DNA of 64,000 nucleotides from Aquiflexum sp. TKW24L (GCF_023502205.1 NZ_JAMFLG010000002.1:186001-250000); one strand, 5' to 3'; shown: positions 27,840 through 36,023, numbered from the stretch's first letter. Notes: generated by a model from the letters alone, not told the origin. Made by a program: numbers and translations.

Positions 27840-28082
27840 ATGGCAAAAGTTTGTGACATTACCGGCAAGAGACCTCAAGTAGGTAATAATGTATCGCATG
27901 CGAACAACAAGACCAAGCGTAAATTTTATCCAAATTTGCACAAGAAAAGCTTCTACATCCCTGAGGAAGATGCTTGGATCACTTTGAAGGTTTGTACCAA
28001 AGCTTTGAGAACCATCAACAAAAAAGGAATCACTCCTGTGTTGAAAGAAGCCCAAGCAAAAGGATACGTTATCATTAAATAA
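27840..28082 (+). CDS. rpmB: 50S ribosomal protein L28
   Basis: An 80-residue ribosomal protein starting MAKVCDITGKRPQVGNNVSH and ending GYVIIK. The ATG at 27840 is chosen because L28 proteins start exactly there; an upstream in-frame extension to 27753 is not conserved-looking. First gene of the rpmB-rpmG-DUF4295 unit. It lacks a paired CxxC zinc ribbon. Confidence 0.97.
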   Translation: MAKVCDITGKRPQVGNNVSHANNKTKRKFYPNLHKKSFYIPEEDAWITLKVCTKALRTINKKGITPVLKEAQAKGYVIIK

Positions 28083-28116
28083 TCAGATCAGGTTTACCAT
28101 ATAAATATATACAGCG

Positions 28117-28299
28117 ATGGCTAAGAAAGGTAACAGAGTACAAGTGATCATGGAGTGCACCGAGCACAAGGCTACCGGCCTTCCAGGTACTTCAAGATAC
28201 ATCACTACCAAAAACCGTAAGAATACGACTACGAGACTTGAATTGAAGAAATTCAATCCTATCTTGAAGAAAATGACGGTTCACAAAGAAATTAAATAA
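28117..28299 (+). CDS. rpmG: 50S ribosomal protein L33
   Basis: A 60-residue ribosomal protein, [20 protein letters not shown] ... [15 protein letters not shown]. It lacks the CxxC pairs of zinc-binding L33, so it is the zinc-independent type. It lies 34 bases after rpmB and 44 bases before the DUF4295 gene in the order typical of Bacteroidota. Confidence 0.97.
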   Translation: MAKKGNRVQVIMECTEHKATGLPGTSRYITTKNRKNTTTRLELKKFNPILKKMTVHKEIK

Positions 28300-28343
28300 T
28301 TTAGGAACTAGGTTGCTGAGGCAACAATATAAACCTTAAAAAT

Positions 28344-28496
28344 ATGGCTAAGAAAGTAGTAGCAACCCTGAAAAAAGAAGGTGGAGTAACATACGCCAAA
28401 GTAATCAGAGCAATCAAATCTGAAAAAACCGGCTCTTATACCTTCAAAGAGGAAATGGTACCGACAACTTCGGTTCAGGATACCTTGAAAAAATAA
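28344..28496 (+). CDS. DUF4295 family protein
   Basis: A 50-residue basic protein, beginning MAKKVVATLKKEGG and ending TTSVQDTLKK. DUF4295 genes are almost always directly downstream of rpmG in Bacteroidota, as here, and are suspected to be ribosome-associated, without proof. A small hairpin (gttgc/gcaac near 28313-28325) precedes it, and a strong terminator follows at 28521. Confidence 0.9.
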   Translation: MAKKVVATLKKEGGVTYAKVIRAIKSEKTGSYTFKEEMVPTTSVQDTLKK

Positions 28497-28520
28497 TTTC
28501 ATTGCATTTTTTGCAATCGA

Positions 28521-28558
28521 AAGTCCCTTCAGGCAAAGTCTTTGAAGGGACTTTTTTG
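28521..28558 (+). terminator. Intrinsic terminator of the ribosomal protein unit
   Basis: 11-bp stem aagtcccttca (28521-28531) with tgaagggactt (28543-28553), followed by T-rich sequence. A second small hairpin (attgca/tgcaat) lies at 28501-28517. Confidence 0.9.
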
Positions 28559-28587
28559 TTATATTCGGACTTTAAAAATCACAAGCT

Positions 28588-29547
28588 ATGGGAATTTTCG
28601 GTTTCTTTTCGAAGGAAAAAAAAGAAAGCCTTGACCAAGGTTTACAAAAATCCAGCGAAAACATTTTTTCAAGGTTAAGCAAAGCCGTTGTTGGCAAATC
28701 CAAAGTAGATGAGAAAGTGTTGGATGAGTTGGAGGAGATCCTCATCACCTCAGATGTGGGTGTCGATACTACCATCAAGGTCATCAGAAGAATCGAAGAA
28801 CGGGTTTCCAAAGACAAATACCTCAATACGGCAGAACTAGATGTTATCCTGAGGGAAGAAATCATGGGTTTGCTCGAAGAAAATCAAAGCACCGACCTGT
28901 CGGACTTTGACCTGCCTGCAGACAAAAAACCATATGTCATCATGGTAGTCGGCGTCAACGGTGTGGGAAAAACAACCACTATCGGCAAACTCGCCTACCA
29001 ATTCAAACAAGCAGGAAAATCCGTAGTCCTTGGTGCCGCAGATACTTTCAGAGCGGCAGCAGTGGATCAATTGATCCTTTGGGCCAAGAGGGCCGATGTG
29101 CCGATCGTTTCCCATGGCATGAACACAGATCCTGCTTCCGTGGCATTTGACGCAGTAAAACAGGGAGTGGATACCAATGCAGATGTCGTGATTATAGATA
29201 CCGCCGGAAGATTGCATACAAAAGTCAACCTGATGAACGAGCTGACCAAAATCAAAAGGGTCATGCAAAAGTTCATTGACGATGCACCGCATGAAGTGTT
29301 GCTTGTATTGGATGGATCTACGGGTCAGAATGCATTTATCCAAGCGCAGGAATTTACCAAAGCAACAGACATCACGGCACTTGCCATCACCAAACTCGAC
29401 GGAACAGCCAAAGGAGGCGTCGTTATCGGAATCTCAGACCAATTTAAAATCCCTGTCAAGTACATTGGAGTAGGTGAAAAAATGACTGACCTGCAGGTTT
29501 TCAACAGAAAGGAATTTGTGGATTCGCTGTTTAAGAAGAACTCCTAA
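28588..29547 (+). CDS. ftsY: Signal recognition particle receptor FtsY
   Basis: A 319-residue SRP-family GTPase that docks SRP-ribosome complexes at the membrane. Four-helix N domain (about 1-95), then the NG domain with GVNGVGKTTTIGKLA (G1), DTFRAAAVDQL, VVIIDTAGRL (G3) and TKLDGTAKGG (G4 and after). It lacks the long acidic A domain of the E. coli protein, as is normal in this phylum. It follows the L28-L33-DUF4295 genes but is separated by a strong terminator, so it probably has its own promoter. Its stop codon touches a palindromic repeat. Confidence 0.97.
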   Translation: MGIFGFFSKEKKESLDQGLQKSSENIFSRLSKAVVGKSKVDEKVLDELEEILITSDVGVDTTIKVIRRIEERVSKDKYLNTAELDVILREEIMGLLEENQSTDLSDFDLPADKKPYVIMVVGVNGVGKTTTIGKLAYQFKQAGKSVVLGAADTFRAAAVDQLILWAKRADVPIVSHGMNTDPASVAFDAVKQGVDTNADVVIIDTAGRLHTKVNLMNELTKIKRVMQKFIDDAPHEVLLVLDGSTGQNAFIQAQEFTKATDITALAITKLDGTAKGGVVIGISDQFKIPVKYIGVGEKMTDLQVFNRKEFVDSLFKKNS

Positions 29548-29577
29548 CCTTTGAGGTCTTTGGGACCTCGAAGGTTT
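29546..29577. repeat. Palindromic intergenic element, copy 3
   Basis: aacctttgaggtctttgg then gacctcgaaggtttt; it begins on the last two bases of the ftsY stop codon. Same family as the elements at 4686 and 9742. It may act as the ftsY terminator. Confidence 0.75.
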
Positions 29578-29591
29578 TATTCATTCAATCC

Positions 29592-29623
29592 CAACCTTCA
29601 AGGTTATCGAAAACCTCAAAGGT
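29592..29623. repeat. Palindromic intergenic element, copy 4 (inverted, degenerate)
   Basis: aaccttcaaggtt ... aaacctcaaaggtc is a diverged copy in the opposite orientation, 14 bases from copy 3 and ending 7 bases after the stop codon of the DUF4221 gene, so this copy overlaps that gene's 3' end. Confidence 0.55.
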
Positions 29624-30722
29624 CTAAATCAATCTTCAAATACCCTTCCCTATCATCACTTTCCTGATCTGCCAATTTTAGATAAAACCCATTTGGCGTA
29701 GCAAAACCGGATGGCGATATTTTTCTATTGTCAAAAAATAATTCCGCAACTTTCCTGAATTCTTGATCCAATACAATGAAGCTGCTTTCGTTGGTGTAAG
29801 TTTCTATTTCTGATTCCTTTGTTTGAATATTTACATACCTCAACAACCTCTTCCGATAAGGATCGTATTGGGTGAATTTGTATCTACTTGTCTTCATGCT
29901 AGGATTAAAAACTGTCCACTCTCCCCTAGGTTCGGTTTTGCCTTTTTCAAAAGTCAAAGTTCTGGAACTTCGGCCATCCACCCAATAATTTTTATCCGAA
30001 TCCAAAATCAATAAGGAATCATTTGCTGGAAAATTGACCACAAAAAGATCGCGGTCATTGAGATAGGAATGGGCAAAAACCCCAAGTTCAGGATCATCAT
30101 AATGTTCCCTGTATTTTTCGGGATAGTTGAAGCCTACAGATTCAAAATTTCCCGAACGGGTGTCCAATTTCCATAACCAATCCCGGTAATTCATATTGGG
30201 TTCTTTGAGTACGAAAGGAACATCAGCCAAAAACAAGATCTTGGTCGCTGCATCATAGGTCATGTCATTGCCATTCATTGCAGAAAAATTAGCCGCCAAC
30301 CTTTCCTCCGGCACAGAAGGGAATGGAAACCTGCTGAGCACTTTTCCTTCAAAACCAGTATGGACAATCTCTTTCTGACCTGATATAAAAAACAACCCAT
30401 CTTCAGTAATCAGGCTTCCCCAAATAGAAGATCCAATTCCATCAGGACCCTCTACAAAAAAATTGGTACTTGAAAGCAATTGTCCAGATGGGTAACCGTA
30501 TTTTAAAAGCCTCTTATTAGTCCATGCATATAGGAAAATGCTGTCATTCTGTTCAAGGTAAGCGAATTTGGCAGGAAGATTTTTTGTAAACTCATCCTTC
30601 TCGAAGTAAAGGGTATCGGAAATGAATTCGCTCAACTCTCCGGATATGAATTCGGGAGATTTGGATTCCTTGGAATTACATGAAAAAACAACCGCCAAAA
30701 GAAAGAAGAAATACTTACCCAT
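29616..30722 (-). CDS. DUF4221 family lipoprotein
   Basis: A 368-residue protein with a lipoprotein signal (LLAVVFSC, Cys15) followed by a long domain of repeated beta-hairpins. Segments such as SIFLYAWTNKRLLKYGYPSG, ILFLADVPFVLKEP and LLILDSDKNY look like blades of a propeller. It matches the DUF4221 family of Cytophagales, usually present in many copies per genome; function unknown. Its ATG is at 30722. It is convergent with ftsY, from which it is separated only by the palindromic elements. Confidence 0.82.
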   Translation of the reverse strand: MGKYFFFLLAVVFSCNSKESKSPEFISGELSEFISDTLYFEKDEFTKNLPAKFAYLEQNDSIFLYAWTNKRLLKYGYPSGQLLSSTNFFVEGPDGIGSSIWGSLITEDGLFFISGQKEIVHTGFEGKVLSRFPFPSVPEERLAANFSAMNGNDMTYDAATKILFLADVPFVLKEPNMNYRDWLWKLDTRSGNFESVGFNYPEKYREHYDDPELGVFAHSYLNDRDLFVVNFPANDSLLILDSDKNYWVDGRSSRTLTFEKGKTEPRGEWTVFNPSMKTSRYKFTQYDPYRKRLLRYVNIQTKESEIETYTNESSFIVLDQEFRKVAELFFDNRKISPSGFATPNGFYLKLADQESDDREGYLKIDLDL

Positions 30723-30803
30723 ACCTTAATTTTTATCTTTGAAGCAAAATTAATATGGTTATCCGCAAATTTGCCGGTAGGCCAATATTCTTTTACAAAC
30801 GGG

Positions 30804-30831
30804 TTGGAAGACGGAAGTCGGAAGATGGACA
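30804..30831. repeat. Heptad-periodic tract (NNGGAAG)
   Basis: 7-mers ttggaag, acggaag, tcggaag, then atggaca, upstream of the DUF4221 gene. Confidence 0.55.
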
Positions 30832-30892
30832 TTCTGGTTTCCTGCCATGACCTTTTAATAACTTTACGATTTAAATTTTAAAACGAAAAAAA

Positions 30893-30918
30893 CCACCGAA
30901 GTTTAAATACTCCGGTGG
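30893..30918 (-). terminator. Intrinsic terminator of pruA
   Basis: ccaccg (30893-30898) with cggtgg (30913-30918), extended by a mismatched inner stem. On the minus strand it follows pruA and is followed by a run of T. Confidence 0.75.
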
Positions 30919-30926
30919 CCTTTTCC

Positions 30927-30968
30927 CTGTCTCGTCTCTTTTTTCTCGCTTCTCGCCTCTCGCTTCTC
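30927..30968. repeat. Heptad-periodic tract (NNNNCTC x6)
   Basis: Successive 7-mers ctgtctc, gtctctt, ttttctc, gcttctc, gcctctc, gcttctc. The tract lies between the pruA stop codon (30972) and its terminator. Confidence 0.7.
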
Positions 30969-30971
30969 CTC

Positions 30972-32606
30972 TCAATCTTTTTCCAAAAACGGATACCTAT
31001 AGTCTACCGGGGAGACAAACGTTTCCTTGATGGTCCTTGGAGAAACCCATCTGAGTAAATTGATCATAGAACCGGCTTTGTCATTGGTGCCGGAGGCCCT
31101 TGCCCCGCCAAAAGGCTGTTGGCCAACGACCGCACCTGTCGGCTTGTCATTAATATAGAAGTTACCTGCTGCATTTCTCAGTTTTTTTGTTGCCAACTCG
31201 ATCGCATACCTATCTTGGGAGAATACCGCTCCTGTCAAAGCATAAGGCGAAGTCTGATCGACCAATTCCAAAGCTTCCTCAAAGTGCTCCTCATGGTAGA
31301 CATAGATGGTCAACACGGGGCCGAAAATCTCTTCGCACATGGTCGTGTACATCGGGTCTTTAGTTAGGATGACAGTCGGCTGGATAAAGTAACCCTTGGA
31401 TTTGTCATGGTGCCCTCCGGCGATGATTTCTACACCTTCGGCATTTTTGGCATTGTCGATGTATTTGGAGATTTTGTCAAAAGACTTCTCGTCGATCACT
31501 GCATTGACGAAGTTTGTAAAGTCTTCGGTTGGCCCCATTTTCATAGTAGCCAAATCCTCCAATAGGTATTTTTTTACATCCGGCCAGAGATTGGAAGGAA
31601 TGTAGGCACGTGAAGCAGCAGAGCATTTTTGGCCCTGATATTCAAAAGCTCCCCTCGAAAGTCCGACTGCAACAGCTTTGGCATGGGCTGACTTATGGGC
31701 CAAGACAAAGTCTTTTCCACCTGTTTCTCCCACAATTCTCGGATATGATTTGTACTTAACTATATTTTCTCCGACGGTTTTCCAGATATGTTGGAAAACT
31801 CCGGTAGAACCTGTAAAGTGGATTCCTGCAAAATCAGGATGTTGGAAAATGATTTTACCGGCTGTCGGGCCGTCTACAAAAACCAAATTGATCACGCCAT
31901 CTGGCACCCCTGCTTCCCTGAAAACCTGCATCAAAACATTGGCAGAGTAAATCTGCGTGTAAGCTGGTTTCCATACGACAGTATTTCCCATCATGGCCGG
32001 AGCGGTAGGAAGATTTCCTGCTATGGCTGTAAAATTAAATGGGGTCAAAGCAAAAACGAAACCCTCAAGCGGTCTTTGCTCCAATCTATTCCAAACACCG
32101 GGACCTGAAACAGGAGGCTGTTGTGCATAGATTTCAGACATGTATTGTACATTGAACCGCAGGAAATCTATGAATTCGCAGGCCGCATCGATTTCCGCTT
32201 GGTAGGCATTTTTGGATTGGCCGAGCATGGTCGCAGCATTGATTTTGGCACGGTATGGACCTGCCAAAAGGTCGGCGGCTTTGAGAAAAATCGCTGCTCT
32301 TTGTTCCCATTCCATATTTTCCCAAGCTTCTTTTGCTCCCAAAGCAGCATTGATTGCCTGCTCCACATGGGATGCATCTCCCTCATGGAAGAATCCCAAT
32401 AGGTGCTTGTGGTCATGGGGAGGAGACATGGATTTTTTAACTCCTGTCCTCACTTCCTCACCACCAATATACATGGGCACATCTACAAGCTGCGACCTGA
32501 ATTCCTTCAGGGTCTGCTGCAGTTCGATCCTTTCGGGAGAACCCGGAGCATAACTTTTTACCGGTTCGTTGACTGGCTTGGGAACATTAAAAAAACCTTT
32601 GAGCAT
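30972..32606 (-). CDS. pruA: 1-pyrroline-5-carboxylate dehydrogenase
   Basis: A 544-residue aldehyde dehydrogenase that oxidises glutamate 5-semialdehyde to glutamate with NAD+. The catalytic Cys is in YQGQKCSAASRAY, the general-base Glu in IVGETGGKDF, and the C-terminal segment QQPFGGARASGTNDKAG is typical of P5C dehydrogenases. It is the stand-alone enzyme without a fused PutA proline dehydrogenase domain. It acts after ornithine aminotransferase (rocD, 25840) or proline dehydrogenase, the latter not in this window. Confidence 0.96.
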   Translation of the reverse strand: MLKGFFNVPKPVNEPVKSYAPGSPERIELQQTLKEFRSQLVDVPMYIGGEEVRTGVKKSMSPPHDHKHLLGFFHEGDASHVEQAINAALGAKEAWENMEWEQRAAIFLKAADLLAGPYRAKINAATMLGQSKNAYQAEIDAACEFIDFLRFNVQYMSEIYAQQPPVSGPGVWNRLEQRPLEGFVFALTPFNFTAIAGNLPTAPAMMGNTVVWKPAYTQIYSANVLMQVFREAGVPDGVINLVFVDGPTAGKIIFQHPDFAGIHFTGSTGVFQHIWKTVGENIVKYKSYPRIVGETGGKDFVLAHKSAHAKAVAVGLSRGAFEYQGQKCSAASRAYIPSNLWPDVKKYLLEDLATMKMGPTEDFTNFVNAVIDEKSFDKISKYIDNAKNAEGVEIIAGGHHDKSKGYFIQPTVILTKDPMYTTMCEEIFGPVLTIYVYHEEHFEEALELVDQTSPYALTGAVFSQDRYAIELATKKLRNAAGNFYINDKPTGAVVGQQPFGGARASGTNDKAGSMINLLRWVSPRTIKETFVSPVDYRYPFLEKD

Positions 32607-32680
32607 ATCAATTTGAGTTTATAATTTCTGAAGGGGCAAAGATAGGAACTACCATCCTGAAAACCTGCCGAATTTCAAAA

Positions 32681-32710
32681 GTTGTAATTGTTGTATTTGT
32701 TGTAATTGTT
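32681..32710. repeat. 9-bp-period tract (gttgtaatt)
   Basis: gttgtaatt, gttgtattt, gttgtaatt in tandem, upstream of pruA. Related to the 9-bp-period core of the 27389 duplication. Confidence 0.5.
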
Positions 32711-32777
32711 ATCAGCTTCGCGTTGCCGAGTTCTCAGGTTGATGAGAAGCATCATATTACGTGATTCTTGATTTTTT

Positions 32778-32804
32778 TCTCCGGTTCTCGCTTCTCGCTT
32801 CTAT
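32778..32804. repeat. Heptad-periodic tract (TTCTCGC)
   Basis: 7-mers tctccgg, ttctcgc, ttctcgc, ttctata; the last overlaps the stop codon of the YjjG-like HAD gene. Confidence 0.6.
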
Positions 32805-33496
32805 AAAAGCTCTTCCAATTCCTTCAAATGCCGAATAGTATGCGTCGGCTGATGCTCGATGCCTTTTTCGTGGGGATCAAAATAGATCTGATCAATATTA
32901 GAACGGATGGCCCCAAGGATATCCGAATTGGGATTATCGCCGATCATGATGCAATCGGCTGACTTCACCGACAATTTATCCATCGCATATTGGAAGATCC
33001 TTGGGTCAGGCTTTTTGTGACCGGTTGTCTCCGAAGTCACCACCAGATCAAAATATGGAGTCAAACCCGAAGAATGCATTTTATTGGCCTGACTTTCATT
33101 GAAGCCATTGGTGATGATATGCATTTTATAATTTGGACTCAAATAATCCAAAATCTCTTTGGAATAGGGAAGCAAATGGGGTTTGGAAGAAGTCCTTTGC
33201 ATAAAATCATCCTCCAATTCCTTAGGGACATTCCTAGCCAAAACACCTGCTTTTTCAAAGATAAGCTTGAACCGCGTTTCCCTTAGGCTGCGTTTGTCAA
33301 TTTTGCCCAAGTCATACAATGCCCAAAGCTTGAAATTGACCTGATAAAAGGCATCGATGAAAGTCTGAAAATCTGGAATGCCGACGTTGATTAATTGATA
33401 AATGTCAAACAGCTCAGAAAGTGATTCCTGCACATTGGTATCATAATCCCAAAGTGTATGGTCCAAGTCAAAGAAAATATGGCGGTACTTTTTCAA
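32801..33496 (-). CDS. YjjG-family noncanonical pyrimidine nucleotidase (HAD hydrolase)
   Basis: A 231-residue HAD phosphatase with motif I FFDLDHTLWDYD, motif II ITNGFNESQ, motif III Lys in TGHKKPDPRIF and motif IV MIGDNPNSDILGA. This pattern fits the YjjG group, which dephosphorylates damaged or non-standard pyrimidine nucleotides. I prefer the TTG at 33496 (giving MKKYRHIFFDLDHT, the normal family start) to the GTG at 33553, which would add 19 unsupported residues and overlap the ArsR gene. It lies 10 bases after that regulator and is probably in one operon with it. Confidence 0.85.
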   Translation of the reverse strand: MKKYRHIFFDLDHTLWDYDTNVQESLSELFDIYQLINVGIPDFQTFIDAFYQVNFKLWALYDLGKIDKRSLRETRFKLIFEKAGVLARNVPKELEDDFMQRTSSKPHLLPYSKEILDYLSPNYKMHIITNGFNESQANKMHSSGLTPYFDLVVTSETTGHKKPDPRIFQYAMDKLSVKSADCIMIGDNPNSDILGAIRSNIDQIYFDPHEKGIEHQPTHTIRHLKELEELL

Positions 33497-33506
33497 TTGC
33501 GAAAGG

Positions 33507-33890
33507 CTATTTGCGGTAGGGATTATTTTCGATCTTATTAATGGCCAATTCACGATTGGTAAGCAGGATGTTGTAAAGATCCTGGTCCCTTTTGAAATTG
33601 GGGTCCTTTTGAATAAACTTAAAAATCTGTTGGATGATTTCTTGGGCTTCGTCCAAGATATAGTAAAAAATCCATTGGTCCACTCTTTTGCTACCTAACA
33701 AACCGGAGTTTTTGAGGTAGATCAGATGCCGGCTGGTTTTGGTCTGGGTAAAGTCAAGAATATGCTCTAAATCTGAAATCGAAAGCTCCTTGTTTTGCAA
33801 TAAAAGATGTAGAATTCGGACCCTGGGCTCCTCGGAGAGTGCCTTGAAAATCCTCATTCCATAACTTAAGCTAATATTTTTAAGTCGCAT
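33507..33890 (-). CDS. ArsR-family transcriptional regulator
   Basis: A 127-residue winged-helix regulator. The HTH covers about residues 10-85: IFKALSEEPRVRILHLLLQN, then LEHILDFTQTKTSRHLIYLK as recognition helix, and the wing SKRVDQWIFYYIL. The classic metal-binding ELCVCDL motif is absent (here ELSISDLEHI), so it probably senses something other than arsenic-type metals. It is immediately upstream of the YjjG-like gene. Its target is unknown. Confidence 0.88.
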   Translation of the reverse strand: MRLKNISLSYGMRIFKALSEEPRVRILHLLLQNKELSISDLEHILDFTQTKTSRHLIYLKNSGLLGSKRVDQWIFYYILDEAQEIIQQIFKFIQKDPNFKRDQDLYNILLTNRELAINKIENNPYRK

Positions 33891-34024
33891 TTAGTAAAAT
33901 TAACGAATAAAACCCGGTTGAAATTAAGCAAATGAAACCAAAATAGGCTAATATTATAGCGAAATTAGAAAACCTAATTAGACTGAATTCGGTTCAGCTG
34001 ATCAATAAGATAAACCGTATTACC

Positions 34025-34675
34025 TTGAAATTTAAAGTACACCCGATAGCTGTTTTCCTTTTTTTCACCCTTTTTATTATAGGGATTAAGGACAGTTTTG
34101 CCCAAGATAGAGAAAGAAAAGTAATCCAGCTTTCAGGTATTATCCTCAATGCTGATAGTACTGATGCCGTTCCGGGAGTCAATGTCTATGTTCCAAAAAA
34201 AGGTCGGGGAACAAGTTCAGGAAGGTACGGCTATTTTTCTATGCCAGTATTGGAAGGTGACAGTGTGATATTTAGTTTTATTGGTTTGAGAAAGCAGTCT
34301 TTCAAAGTTCCCGAGAAGGTGGATGACGACAAGATCAGCTTGATTCTCACCATGCAGGTCGATGAGATAGCTTTGGCGGAGATCGAAGTCATGCCTTATC
34401 CAACAGAAGATGAATTTAAGAGGCAGGTCCTTGCGATGAATTATGAAGCTCCGATGACCATAGACAGAAGTGGTAACCTAAGCTCTGAAACCCTTCTGAG
34501 ATATGCAGAAGCGATGCCGGCTTCAGGAAATGAAAACATGAGGTATTTCCAACAGGGACAAATCATGCAAATTCAGGACCGATATGGACCTAGACCGTTT
34601 ACATTGATGGATCCTTTTGCTTGGTCCAAATTTATCCAATCCATCAAAAGGGGTGATTTAAAGAAAAAGGATTAA
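34025..34675 (+). CDS. Secreted protein with carboxypeptidase-like regulatory domain
   Basis: A 216-residue exported protein with a TTG start and a signal peptide ending IKDSFAQ. Residues about 35-115 form a CarboxypepD_reg-like beta-sandwich (LSGIILNADSTDAVPGVNVY, GRYGYFSMPVLEGDSVIFSF, EIALAEIEVMPYPTEDEF). The C-terminal 80 residues are unassigned. Proteins of this short form are common in Cytophagales, with unknown role in the envelope. No ATG start is available that keeps the signal peptide. It is divergent from the ArsR gene. Confidence 0.75.
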   Translation: MKFKVHPIAVFLFFTLFIIGIKDSFAQDRERKVIQLSGIILNADSTDAVPGVNVYVPKKGRGTSSGRYGYFSMPVLEGDSVIFSFIGLRKQSFKVPEKVDDDKISLILTMQVDEIALAEIEVMPYPTEDEFKRQVLAMNYEAPMTIDRSGNLSSETLLRYAEAMPASGNENMRYFQQGQIMQIQDRYGPRPFTLMDPFAWSKFIQSIKRGDLKKKD

Positions 34676-34794
34676 AACAATACTCAGTTTTGAATTCAGG
34701 TTTCAACTGAAGGCATTGAAAACAAAATCTGTATCCAAATCTTTTCGGTGGTATATAGTCTTTAGGTAGCAGTTGAACTTGCAGCGACTTAAAT

Positions 34795-35631
34795 TTAATA
34801 GCCCACTTCAATTTCCATTCCTTCGACTGCAAATCCAAAATCAAGATTTCCAGTATTTTTTGATTTTAGTTCAGTGAACATTTCTTGGAGCTTGCTGTCA
34901 GTGTGTGCAGGATCATGATGGGTCATCAATAATTTTTTAACTCCTGCAAATTCAGCCAATTGGATGGTGTCCTCCATACTGGAATGTCCCCACCCTATTT
35001 TCTTGACGTATTCATCAATGGTAAATTGTCCATCGTGTACCAATAAATCTGCTTTTTCGATGAGTTCATAGCCCGAAACCCACTTTTTGTCAGGAATCAT
35101 TCCCTTAAGGCCAAGGGCTGGTTCATGGTCGGGAATAAATGCAAAAACACCGCTTTTCCCTTTGATCCTAAATCCCACTGTCGCCCCGGGATGGATAACA
35201 AATTCAGAATTTAAACTGAAAGGGCCTATTTCAAAACTGCTGTTGGATATATCATGGAGAACAAGTTTACATGGAAGGTCACGCATCAAAACCGGAAAAA
35301 GTGGCGGAGAAAGAAATTTGTTAAGCCTCGAAAGCAGACCTTGGGTAAGGCTGGAAGGTGCCCAGATATGAACTTCCTTGTCAGGGTCAAATAAGGGGCT
35401 GAAAAATCCAAGTCCCTGGATATGATCCATGTGAAAGTGTGTCAATAAAATATCCACCCGTTTGGTTGATGGATCAGGAAGTTTTACCTTCTGCAATCCT
35501 GAACCGGCATCAAGAATGATCATCCACTCTTCTTCCATGACTGTGACGCAGGATGTATTTCCCCCAAAATATGCGGTCTCAGAACCTGAGGTTGGAATGG
35601 AGCCCCTTACTCCTTGGATAGAAACTTTCAT
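34795..35631 (-). CDS. MBL-fold metallo-hydrolase
   Basis: A 278-residue cytoplasmic metallo-beta-lactamase-fold protein. It opens VSIQGVRGSIPTSGSETAYF, has IILDAGSG and the metal motif LLTHFHMDHIQG, further ligands in FIPDHEPA and a C-terminal MTHHDPAH. This N-terminus is typical of the phosphodiesterase/PhnP-like branch that may hydrolyse cyclic nucleotides or phosphonate intermediates; the substrate here is unknown. Its ATG overlaps the stop of the PAS gene by 4 bases, which suggests the PAS protein controls or senses for it. Confidence 0.87.
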   Translation of the reverse strand: MKVSIQGVRGSIPTSGSETAYFGGNTSCVTVMEEEWMIILDAGSGLQKVKLPDPSTKRVDILLTHFHMDHIQGLGFFSPLFDPDKEVHIWAPSSLTQGLLSRLNKFLSPPLFPVLMRDLPCKLVLHDISNSSFEIGPFSLNSEFVIHPGATVGFRIKGKSGVFAFIPDHEPALGLKGMIPDKKWVSGYELIEKADLLVHDGQFTIDEYVKKIGWGHSSMEDTIQLAEFAGVKKLLMTHHDPAHTDSKLQEMFTELKSKNTGNLDFGFAVEGMEIEVGY

Positions 35632-36023
35632 ATATCCTTACTTTCCCAAAAAATTGCGACGCCACCAAGAAATTTACCCATCCTACCTATGATCGGGTAA
35701 GAGGTAACAGAAATCTTTTCAATCTTACCTTTGAGACTTTCTATCCAAAACACCTTATGATGGGGAAGATGGTCTCCTAGGGTTTTTACCAACGGCAATC
35801 CCTCAGGTGGCAAAGGTTTTCCTTTTTCGTCCAAGGGTTTGAAAACGGTACCCCAAACTGCAACGGGCATTTCGCCTGTTTCTCCAAAACGGGATCCAAG
35901 GATGCTTTCAGCAGGCTCATTGTAGAAAATCAGGTTACCCTCCGTGTCTGTAATAAAAACCGGAATGGAGAGACAATCTGCTAGTTGCCGGTTGAGGATA
36001 ATTTCTATGTCGTAAGTGGCCAT
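35628..36023 (-). CDS. Stand-alone PAS domain protein
   Basis: A 131-residue protein that is essentially one PAS domain: LADCLSIPVFITDTEGNLIFYNEPAESILG is the PAS start (about residues 14-43), and KISVTSYPIIGRMGKFLGGVAIFW is the closing strands. It has no kinase, GGDEF or HTH output domain. It overlaps the MBL-fold gene (ATGA), so the two are translated together. In related two-gene units the MBL protein may be the output, but that is inference. Confidence 0.85.
   Translation of the reverse strand: MATYDIEIILNRQLADCLSIPVFITDTEGNLIFYNEPAESILGSRFGETGEMPVAVWGTVFKPLDEKGKPLPPEGLPLVKTLGDHLPHHKVFWIESLKGKIEKISVTSYPIIGRMGKFLGGVAIFWESKDI

Noticed and set aside
32121-32553. Plus-strand frames opposite pruA
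   Set aside because: Antisense shadows; pruA motifs are complete on the minus strand.
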